Below are positions 1 through 5,099 of a DNA stretch of 5,099 nt, in pieces (position 1 is the stretch's first letter; the number at the start of each line of letters is the position of its first letter). Where the stretch lies: NCBI GenBank assembly GCA_017553665.1, contig JAFZKM010000302.1:1-5099 (forward strand), read 5' to 3'. The position numbers were made by a program, and so were the translations under genes. This DNA is from Lachnospiraceae bacterium (GTDB taxonomy: Bacteria > Bacillota_A > Clostridia > Lachnospirales > Lachnospiraceae). Below the pieces are notes generated by a model. That model was not told the DNA's origin. It ran no database searches and worked only from the letters and a program-made list of their open reading frames with translations.

Positions 1-108
1 GATGGTTCACAATAATTGTCTCTTTGTGTAATGAATAGATGTCAAAACTCATATCGTGTAGTTGAACAACGAAAAAAGTGAAAAAATTACCGTTTTTCGG
101 TTTGAGAC

Positions 109-137
109 TTAACAAATACGACCGTATATGTTAAAAT
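109..137 (+). promoter_or_regulatory. Sigma-A-type promoter with extended -10 box, upstream of the coiled-coil gene
   Basis: A TTAACA -35 box (109-114, five of six matches to TTGACA) is followed after 17 bases by a TAAAAT -10 box (132-137, five of six matches to TATAAT). A TG lies one base before the -10 box (129-130), which makes it an extended -10. A-rich tracts at 72-87 could act as an UP element. Transcription would begin near 144, giving a leader of about 50 bases before the start codon at 197. Boxes and spacing are seen directly; activity is inferred. A second extended -10-like TGATAAAAT (142-150) lacks a matching -35 box and is a weaker choice. Confidence 0.6.
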
Positions 138-196
138 TATGTGATAAAATATCTAAGTAATAACAACTATCAAAAAGCATATAAAGGGGTTAGGAC

Positions 197-1294
197 ATGG
201 CTATTTTCAGCAATGATAAGCAGACTGTAGCGCAGATGACGGCGGACATCACGGAAGGTATTTCGGCTTCGATCGCGGAGAGCGTGACGAAGGCTATGGG
301 ACCGGTATTCGAGAAACTCGCAGGAGAGATAAAGACCGCGCTTTCGGCTACTACTGAGGAGCAGAAGAAGGCTTCCGAGAGCCTGGTGAAGAACATCGCG
401 GCGCTCGAGAAGGCGGCTGCGGATATGAGCGCGGCAACAGGCCAGATGAACAAGGCTATCGAGGATGAGAAGGCTTATTCGGCGAAGCTCGCGCAGGAGC
501 GCGGAGCGCAGGAGAGCAGGCTCGTCGAGTTTGAGAAAAAACTTGAGGCGAAGCAGAACGCCATTGCTGCAGATGAAGATAAGAGCAGACAGCAGTTTGA
601 GACTCAGAAGGCCGAACTGGCAAAAGCGGCAGAGGATGTAAAGAGACAGCGAGAGGAAGGCCTGGCAGCAGTAGCTGCAGCGAAGAAAGAACAGGAAGCA
701 GCGTTAGAGTCCGGCAGAAAGAGCCTTGAGGAGTCTATCGAATCCCGTCGCAGCGCCCTAGCCGAGCAGGAGAAGGCTCTTGCTGCTCAGTGCGAGCAGG
801 CACTTTCGGCCACTCAGAGCATACAGAAGCAGCTTAAGGATACCGCAGACGGATTCGGCACGGCAGTACAGGGTGCTTCGAACATGCTCGGAGAGAAGCT
901 TTCGGTGGCAGCTCAGCAGCTGGGTGAGAAGATGGCCGCATCGGCTGACAACGCAGGCGACCGTGTGAAGGCATCGGCGGATGGTATGGCGGGCAGCCTC
1001 GGTCAGCTGAACGAGCTGATCGCGAAGCTGGAGAGCGGCATAGCTGCGATGCAGAGCTGTGCTTCAGCTATGGACGCGACGGCGAAGAATATGGAAGCGG
1101 GGCTTACGAAGTACAATCAGGGCCTGTCGGACGGCATGGATCAGTTCAGGTCCGGCATACAGGGCAGCGTAGCGGAGACGTTTAAAATCATCGACCAGCA
1201 GCTGGCCCAGGCGGCAGGCACGCTTGGCACCTCCGCGAACGATATCGCAGAAGCTGCAGCGAAGATCCCGAAGGCTATCCGCGGACTCGAGTAA
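197..1294 (+). CDS. Soluble coiled-coil protein with a ZorA-tail-like C-terminus, function unknown
   Basis: This is a 365-residue protein rich in Ala, Glu, Lys and Gln. The ATG at 197 follows AAAGGGG (183-189) by seven bases. Residues 1-88 are amphipathic helix with many Ala and Ser. Residues about 89-200 are a highly charged coiled coil. Residues about 200-365 are again Ala/Ser/Gly-rich helix, with repeated small motifs such as LGEK. There is no signal peptide, membrane segment or recognisable enzymatic motif, so the protein should be cytosolic, filamentous and probably oligomeric. The last 60 residues (YNQGLSDGMDQF, then F329-x3-D333-x2-L336 and a final IPKAI) recall the tail of MotA/TolQ-like ZorA proteins, in which a helical tail extends into the cytoplasm, but the membrane part is missing. 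Low-complexity helices make such resemblance easy to obtain by chance; a generic coiled-coil or chemoreceptor-like protein is the alternative. The next gene, 150 bases on, looks EH_signature-like, which gives the ZorA comparison some weight. The reading frame is secure; the function is not. Confidence 0.93.
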   Translation: MAIFSNDKQTVAQMTADITEGISASIAESVTKAMGPVFEKLAGEIKTALSATTEEQKKASESLVKNIAALEKAAADMSAATGQMNKAIEDEKAYSAKLAQERGAQESRLVEFEKKLEAKQNAIAADEDKSRQQFETQKAELAKAAEDVKRQREEGLAAVAAAKKEQEAALESGRKSLEESIESRRSALAEQEKALAAQCEQALSATQSIQKQLKDTADGFGTAVQGASNMLGEKLSVAAQQLGEKMAASADNAGDRVKASADGMAGSLGQLNELIAKLESGIAAMQSCASAMDATAKNMEAGLTKYNQGLSDGMDQFRSGIQGSVAETFKIIDQQLAQAAGTLGTSANDIAEAAAKIPKAIRGLE

Positions 1295-1319
1295 ACCGGA
1301 TACCCGGAGGGCCGGCAGA

Positions 1320-1409
1320 TTGAAAAAGCAGGGGGCGGAGGAAACTCAGACCACCGGAAAAGTGTTAGAAGTTTCATCCGAATTGACGATTTACGATACT
1401 ATGTTTTAG
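1320..1409 (+). CDS. Possible 29-residue small ORF between the first two genes
   Basis: A TTG at 1320 is preceded by GGAGGG (1306-1311) with an eight-base spacer, a strong ribosome binding site. It opens 29 codons ending in TAG at 1407-1409. The predicted peptide starts with (M)KKQGAEETQTTGK and has no recognisable motif. The gap from 1295 to 1444 otherwise holds no gene and no clear terminator, only a short CCGG/CCGG hairpin at 1296-1307 with no T-run. A chance open frame is quite possible, and the start codon is weak. Confidence 0.15.
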   Translation: MKKQGAEETQTTGKVLEVSSELTIYDTMF

Positions 1410-1422
1410 GTTAGGATACTAT
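1395..1422. repeat. Direct repeat GATACTAT, two copies 20 bases apart
   Basis: GATACTAT occurs at 1395-1402 and again at 1415-1422, so the copies lie on the same face of the helix, about two turns apart. A tandem TTAGGTTAGG (1406-1415) fills part of the space between them. The pair ends 12 bases before the GGGGG ribosome binding site of the 402-residue gene. It could be a regulator site or part of a promoter, since TACTAT is -10-like. TTGACG at 1383-1388 is too close to the first copy and too far from the second for normal -35 spacing. The repeat is seen; its role is unknown. Confidence 0.45.
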
Positions 1423-1444
1423 AGAGATAATTTGGGGGTATTTA

Positions 1445-2653
1445 ATGGCAGAAGCATACCCTATAACGCAGCTGAACACTGCGATTCAGAAGATCCGGGA
1501 GGACACCGAGGCGCGGCGGGCTAAAAAAGCCACGTACCCGGACACCCTTGACGATAAATACCGCAGCATGTTCGCACAGATGGGAAAGGTCAGAGGCCGC
1601 TATGTGAAGGGCCTGGGGTTCTGCTTAGAACCGGAGGAGAAGGCGCTGCTTGCGCAGTATCTCTTCACTGAGGCGCAGGAGAGCGAGAAGCCCACACTGT
1701 CATCGGCGCTCATGGAGGACCTGGACGAGCAGACCGCACGCGGCCTGTATAAGCAGTGCATCCTGCACTACGAGGATAAAGGTTACCGCCCTATGTTCGA
1801 ATCGCTACGTGTCAACAGGCGGTTCGCGGACATAGTGGAGAAGGAATACGGATATAAACCCGACAGCGCATTCGCGGCGATACTGGAGAGCCGCGCGCCC
1901 GAGTACTTCAACGGCACAGCGGCCATGAAGACCAGCGCGGGCGGAGAGGGATATTTTGAGGCTCTTGAGAAGCTCGGAATCCCCAAGGGCTGCAAGCTTT
2001 TTGAGGAGTGCGCACAGCTATACGTACTGGTCTGTGACGCGAAGGAATATAAGAGACTCGGCGCGGATGAACTCAGAGACGTAACTGAAAACTGGAACGA
2101 AGACCTGAAGCGCAGGCTTCTCTCGAATATGCTGATGAAGCTCGATGAATTCCAACTGAGGTCCTTCATCCCGATGCTCGATATGTTCATAAAGCTCACC
2201 GGAGTACAGGGCACTGCGGCATTCGATAAGAACCTCGCAGGACTGCCCGAGAAGGCGAAGCGCAAGTACATCAACTGGATGAACCAGCAGCTGATATTCG
2301 CGGCATTCGGGCCGGGAGAGAGAGCTGAGTTCTGGGTAGACTTCATAGAGGACTGCACCATCGTAAAGCATGGCCCCAGCGGAGCGCTGATCTTTGATTT
2401 TAAAACCTTTAAGGTCATTGAGTTTAAGAGCGACCTCGCGGCGTATTTCTACGATACCGAGTACTTCGACAGGATAGTCACAGACGGTCTCGCTACCGCA
2501 GGCTCCGAGCGCGAACTTGACGCATGGCTCGAGAAGAAGACCGACTGGGTACAGAAGGACGATGACGAGAACAAACTCCATTGGCGCAAGGCGCACAAGG
2601 GGAACTGGAAGATAGACATGATGGATTACATCCGGACACATTCCGGGCAGTAG
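1445..2653 (+). CDS. EH_signature-like protein (ZorC-related), putative conflict-system component
   Basis: This is a 402-residue soluble protein without a signal peptide or membrane segment. The ATG at 1445 follows GGGGGT (1434-1439) by five bases, and the gene ends in tandem stops, TAGTAG. The first 250 residues are predicted mostly helical and match nothing I recognise. The C-terminal third fits my recollection of the EH_signature domain (Pfam EH_Signature; ZorC of type I Zorya): RAEFW at 293-297, a beta-rich stretch leading into KVIEF (E326), AAYFY (332-336) followed by F341, and finally HKGNW (H384, W388) near the end. E326 and H384 would be the signature Glu and His. The biochemical role of the family is not settled; in Zorya it acts with a MotA/MotB-type membrane motor and a helicase. 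Here the neighbours are a coiled-coil protein upstream and a nucleotidyltransferase 22 bases downstream. The frame is certain; the domain assignment is moderately sure and rests on motif memory. If wrong, it is simply a conserved hypothetical. Confidence 0.93.
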   Translation: MAEAYPITQLNTAIQKIREDTEARRAKKATYPDTLDDKYRSMFAQMGKVRGRYVKGLGFCLEPEEKALLAQYLFTEAQESEKPTLSSALMEDLDEQTARGLYKQCILHYEDKGYRPMFESLRVNRRFADIVEKEYGYKPDSAFAAILESRAPEYFNGTAAMKTSAGGEGYFEALEKLGIPKGCKLFEECAQLYVLVCDAKEYKRLGADELRDVTENWNEDLKRRLLSNMLMKLDEFQLRSFIPMLDMFIKLTGVQGTAAFDKNLAGLPEKAKRKYINWMNQQLIFAAFGPGERAEFWVDFIEDCTIVKHGPSGALIFDFKTFKVIEFKSDLAAYFYDTEYFDRIVTDGLATAGSERELDAWLEKKTDWVQKDDDENKLHWRKAHKGNWKIDMMDYIRTHSGQ

Positions 2654-2675
2654 TAGTCCGGGAAAGGAGAAGAGC

Positions 2676-3074
2676 ATGGAACTTGCACCGCAGATAAGTG
2701 TGAGAATGACATGGGAAGATAAGAGGAATAAGATCTTTTTATTCCCTGAAATAGTGAAGTGTTCTTCGATAGACATTCGCAGGATCCATCCGCTGAAGCA
2801 GGCGGAGGCAGCCGCTATAGCAGGTGCTTTAGCGGGAGACAGAGATGTCAGCGCCGTATATCTGTATGGAAGTTCTGTAAATATCAGATGCAGCATATAC
2901 AGCGATACTGATGTTGCAATTCTGTTAAAAAATGACTCGCTCGATATCCGCGGCCGCGTATCGGAAAAGATACAGGAACTCTGTGATTGGAACGCGGATG
3001 TAGTATGGCTGAACAGCGAGAGCAGTGACAGCCGTCTTTACAGAGATGTAATGAGGGGGGTTCGGCTGGTATGA
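2676..3074 (+). CDS. Minimal nucleotidyltransferase (MNT-like, DNA polymerase beta superfamily)
   Basis: This is a 132-residue protein with the core of a polymerase-beta-fold nucleotidyltransferase. LYGSS (63-67) supplies the Gly-Ser motif, SDTDVAIL (76-83) gives the metal-binding pair D77 and D79, and ADVVWL (107-112) provides the third acid, D108. All three catalytic acids are present, so activity is plausible. The usual ARG after the Gly-Ser motif is replaced (SVNIR). Length and the ending RGVRLV fit the MNT family, whose members often pair with HEPN toxins and transfer nucleotides to a protein partner. About 35 residues precede the usual first helix. The ATG at 2676 follows AGGAGA (2665-2670) closely, and the gene starts 22 bases after the EH_signature-like gene, so co-transcription is likely. 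The DNA is visibly A+T-richer than the preceding gene, which hints at a different history. The stop overlaps another ATG (ATGA) that opens only ten codons, so an expected partner gene may be lost. The substrate is unknown. Confidence 0.88.
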   Translation: MELAPQISVRMTWEDKRNKIFLFPEIVKCSSIDIRRIHPLKQAEAAAIAGALAGDRDVSAVYLYGSSVNIRCSIYSDTDVAILLKNDSLDIRGRVSEKIQELCDWNADVVWLNSESSDSRLYRDVMRGVRLV

Positions 3075-3103
3075 GCAAGCTGAAAGTTAAAACGGATACA
3101 TAA
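3071..3103 (+). CDS. Ten-codon ORF overlapping the nucleotidyltransferase stop; possible remnant of a lost partner gene
   Basis: ATG at 3071 overlaps the preceding stop as ATGA and has a very strong AGGGGGG (3054-3060) ten bases upstream. It reads MSKLKVKTDT and stops at TAA (3101-3103). This start arrangement is typical of translationally coupled toxin-antitoxin partners, but the product is too short to be one. The DNA beyond is A+T-rich with stops in view and no continuation that I can find. It could be the stub of a deleted HEPN-type gene, a short leader, or coincidence. Confidence 0.2.
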   Translation: MSKLKVKTDT

Positions 3104-3151
3104 TTGAGCAATTATTAAAAATTTGTTACGGAAATATCTGAAAATGTATCC
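3094..3151. repeat. Nested inverted repeats in the gap before pilB
   Basis: GGATACAT (3094-3101) is matched by its exact reverse complement ATGTATCC (3144-3151), 42 bases apart. Inside the left part lies a perfect 16-base dyad, ATAATTGAGCAATTAT (3100-3115). The dyad could be a dimeric regulator site. It could also act as a weak terminator, but it is A+T-rich and followed by AAAAATTTG rather than a clean T-run. The symmetry is seen directly; the function is not established. Confidence 0.45.
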
Positions 3152-3206
3152 TAAATATATCGATTGACTGCTAATCTGATATGCAGGTGGGTTGTATTAA
3201 GAGAAT

Positions 3207-3213
3207 GGGAAGG
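3207..3213 (+). promoter_or_regulatory. Ribosome binding site fixing the pilB start
   Basis: GGGAAGG lies ten bases before the ATG at 3224. The same frame stays open back to a TTG at 3164, but no good ribosome binding site precedes that codon, and the 20 extra residues fall outside the conserved family start. The ATG at 3233, three codons further in, is a possible alternative. I found no convincing -35/-10 pair for pilB between 3075 and 3206. Confidence 0.6.
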
Positions 3214-3223
3214 CATAAAAGCA

Positions 3224-4999
3224 ATGGCATTCATGGGATTTGTGAAAGAGAAAAAACGTATAGGCGACATGCTGGTCGAGGCGGGAAAGATATCCCAGGA
3301 GGACCTGCAGAAGGCACTGGCGGAGCAGAAGCGTACCGGCACGAAGCTGGGTAATGCTCTGGTGGATATGGGTTTTGTTACGGATAACGATATCGTGCAG
3401 ACACTGTGCCAGCAGCTGAGACTCGAGAGCGTAAACCTGCAGGCGGTAGCCATCAGCAGGGATGTTCTCTCCAGATGTCAGGACAGCGCGGTACTCAAAA
3501 AGTATGTAGTTATCCCGTATGAGTTCGATGCATATGATTCGAAATATCTGAAGCTCGCGATGGCTGACCCGATGGACATCATCGCGATCGATGATATGAC
3601 CTTCATCACCGGCATGCAGATATCACCTGTAGTAGCCAGCGCGAAGGATATCATGGCAGCCATCGACCGCTACTACGGTAACATGGAGACCCAGGCGGTG
3701 GCTGAAGCTTACTCGAAGGAGCGCGGCCTCGATAATATGGAAGAAGCCGGTGAGGAAGTTAACGAAACCGTAGAGAACGCTCCCATCGTACAGCTGGTAA
3801 AGAAGATCATAGAGCAGGGCGTGCGCCAGCGCGCATCCGATATACATATCGATCCGCTAGAGACACGTATCCGCGTCCGCTACCGTGTGGATGGCGTAAT
3901 GCAGGAAGCAGGCTCATATCAGACGAACATGCTTCCTGCGATGATCACACGTATAAAGATCATAGGCGGCATGGACATCTCCGAGAAGCGTAAACCTCAG
4001 GACGGTCGTATAACCCAGATAGTAGATAAGGTCGAGTATGATATCCGTGTATCGGTTTTGCCGACCGTATTCGGTGAGAAAACGGTTATGCGACTTACCG
4101 CTAAACAGAATCTGACCAGAGATAAGAAGAACCTCGGTTTCTCCGATGAGGAACTCGTAGTATTCGACAGAATATTCAGGAATCCGAATGGTATCATACT
4201 CGTTACGGGACCTACCGGATCAGGTAAGTCGACCACACTGTATACGGCTCTTTCAGAGCTGAACAGCACGGATGTGAATATCATCACAGTAGAAGATCCT
4301 GTCGAGGCGAATATCGACGGAATCAACCAGGTTCAGGTTAACCCGAAGGCAGATCTTACCTTTGCTACGGCTCTTAGGTCTATCCTCCGTCAGGACCCGG
4401 ATATCATCATGATCGGTGAGATCCGTGACCAGGAGACCGCGAGCATTGCAGTTACGGCATCTATCACGGGTCACTTGGTAGTATCGACACTGCATACCAA
4501 CTCGGCTGCGGCATCTATTACGCGTCTGATGGATATGGGCATAGAACCGTACCTGATAGCCGATTCAGTAGTAGGCGTAATCGCACAGCGACTGGTTAGA
4601 CGTCTGTGCAGCTGCCGCGAGGAGGTTGAGCCTACCGAGGAAGAGAAGCAGGTACTCGGCATGACTTACGAGACCATAGCGGCGGACCGCAGGAAGTACG
4701 ATATGCTCACACCCGAGCAGCAGGCGAGCAGGCCGGTACCCGGACATATCTGCCGTGCGAAGGGCTGCGTACAGTGTAATAACACAGGATACAGAGGACG
4801 AATCGGTGTATACGAGATGATGAGCATCACACCGAAGCTCCGCCGCATAATCACCTCGAAGGGCACCACGGAGGAGATTGAGGCCACAGCTATTTCCGAG
4901 AACATGTCGAAACTCAGAACATCTGCCGCGAGACTCGTCATGCAGGGCATCACGACGATCGATGAGATGAAGAGGATTGTATACGCTGAGGAAGAATAA
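3224..4999 (+). CDS. pilB: Type IV pilus extension ATPase PilB (GspE/PulE family) with a tandem cyclic di-GMP-binding MshEN motif
   Basis: This 591-residue cytoplasmic hexameric ATPase powers pilin polymerisation, working with a PilC-type platform protein. The N-terminal MshEN domain has motif 1 at R12-Q35 and motif 2 at K41-Q64, both 24 residues long with a five-residue spacer, so cyclic di-GMP binding is likely. An N2 domain follows (SDIHID from S205, then RYRVDG). The ATPase core has Walker A GPTGSGKST (329-337, K335), an Asp box VEDPVE (356-361), Walker B DPDIIMIGE (391-399, E399) and a His box GHLVVSTLHTN (416-426). The zinc region has C462-x-C464 and then C510, C515 and C518, with CVQCNNTGYRGR typical of the family. 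The first pair is CxC, closer than usual. Length is normal and all catalytic motifs are intact. GspE of type II secretion is the alternative, but MshEN and the Gram-positive style favour PilB. The 149-base gap and different function suggest it is not part of the preceding operon. Other pil genes probably lie downstream, outside the window. Confidence 0.95.
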   Translation: MAFMGFVKEKKRIGDMLVEAGKISQEDLQKALAEQKRTGTKLGNALVDMGFVTDNDIVQTLCQQLRLESVNLQAVAISRDVLSRCQDSAVLKKYVVIPYEFDAYDSKYLKLAMADPMDIIAIDDMTFITGMQISPVVASAKDIMAAIDRYYGNMETQAVAEAYSKERGLDNMEEAGEEVNETVENAPIVQLVKKIIEQGVRQRASDIHIDPLETRIRVRYRVDGVMQEAGSYQTNMLPAMITRIKIIGGMDISEKRKPQDGRITQIVDKVEYDIRVSVLPTVFGEKTVMRLTAKQNLTRDKKNLGFSDEELVVFDRIFRNPNGIILVTGPTGSGKSTTLYTALSELNSTDVNIITVEDPVEANIDGINQVQVNPKADLTFATALRSILRQDPDIIMIGEIRDQETASIAVTASITGHLVVSTLHTNSAAASITRLMDMGIEPYLIADSVVGVIAQRLVRRLCSCREEVEPTEEEKQVLGMTYETIAADRRKYDMLTPEQQASRPVPGHICRAKGCVQCNNTGYRGRIGVYEMMSITPKLRRIITSKGTTEEIEATAISENMSKLRTSAARLVMQGITTIDEMKRIVYAEEE

Positions 5000-5099
5000 T
5001 CGCACTGAGTAATATCGAAAGAGAATGGTACTAATAAATTAGGGTGTATTAAACAATAAAATAGGCATTTGCGAAACTCATTAAAAGTTTGTGGGCGAC
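5000..5099 (+). other. A+T-rich non-coding tail after pilB
   Basis: No G+C-rich hairpin with a T-run follows pilB, so there is no visible intrinsic terminator, and transcription may continue into a downstream gene. TAAAAT at 5057-5062 is -10-like but lacks a -35 partner. A short AAACT/AGTTT hairpin (5074-5090) sits close to the end of the window. No coding region is supported here. Confidence 0.4.

Noticed and set aside
70..101. CGAAAAA/TTTTTCG inverted repeat and ACCG/CGGT hairpin as terminator of an upstream gene
   Set aside because: The stems are short and A+T-rich with no stable G+C hairpin, and no upstream gene end is visible. The A-tracts are better read as part of the promoter region.
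197..1294. Methyl-accepting chemotaxis protein
   Set aside because: The helical Ala/Glu-rich composition is similar, but there is no membrane segment, HAMP domain or conserved signalling hairpin tip.
1383..1431. Promoter directly before the 402-residue gene using TTGACG
   Set aside because: No -10 box lies at 16-18 bases from TTGACG; TACTAT copies and GATAAT are at wrong distances or too near the ribosome binding site.
2018..2896. Long open frame of 292 codons on the minus strand
   Set aside because: It lies opposite the EH_signature-like and nucleotidyltransferase genes, has no recognisable motif, and is explained by the codon bias of the + strand genes.
3164..3223. Upstream TTG start for pilB
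   Set aside because: No good ribosome binding site precedes 3164, and the added residues are not part of the family; ATG at 3224 has GGGAAGG upstream and starts just before the MshEN motif.
5062..5099. Beginning of a cyclic di-GMP-I (GEMM) riboswitch at the window end
   Set aside because: GGGCGAC near the end and a nearby AAAC recall the GEMM core, and a pilus locus would suit it. However, the GCAAAC element and the first stem-loop do not fit, and the decisive part would lie beyond the window.

Overview
The window looks like a chromosomal segment from a Clostridia-like Firmicute. The evidence is a set of strong purine-rich ribosome binding sites, intergenic DNA much richer in A+T than the genes, frequent ATA, AGA and AGG codons, and a type IV pilus ATPase of the kind common in Clostridia. 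This is an inference from style. No rRNA, tRNA or taxon-specific marker is present.

All convincing genes are on the + strand. Positions 1-196 are non-coding and carry a good sigma-A-type promoter (109-137). Next come three genes in a row: a 365-aa alanine/glutamate-rich coiled-coil protein (197-1294), a 402-aa protein whose C-terminal third resembles the EH_signature domain of the Zorya defence protein ZorC (1445-2653), and a 132-aa minimal nucleotidyltransferase (2676-3074). The nucleotidyltransferase follows the second gene by 22 bases. It overlaps, as ATGA, a well-placed ribosome binding site and start codon that lead into only ten codons. An A+T-rich gap with inverted repeats (3075-3223) separates this set from pilB (3224-4999), a complete type IV pilus extension ATPase. 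The last 100 bases are non-coding, with no clear terminator.

The first three genes may form one operon. A long coiled coil with a ZorA-tail-like C-terminus, an EH_signature-like protein and an MNT-type nucleotidyltransferase together suggest a conflict or stress module. It would be a Zorya-related set without the membrane MotA/MotB-type motor proteins and without a helicase, at least inside this window. This is a hypothesis from recalled family patterns and was not tested by profile search.

PilB is the best-understood gene. Its N-terminus carries two 24-residue MshEN motifs separated by exactly five residues, the arrangement known to bind cyclic di-GMP. Pilus extension is therefore probably controlled directly by this second messenger.
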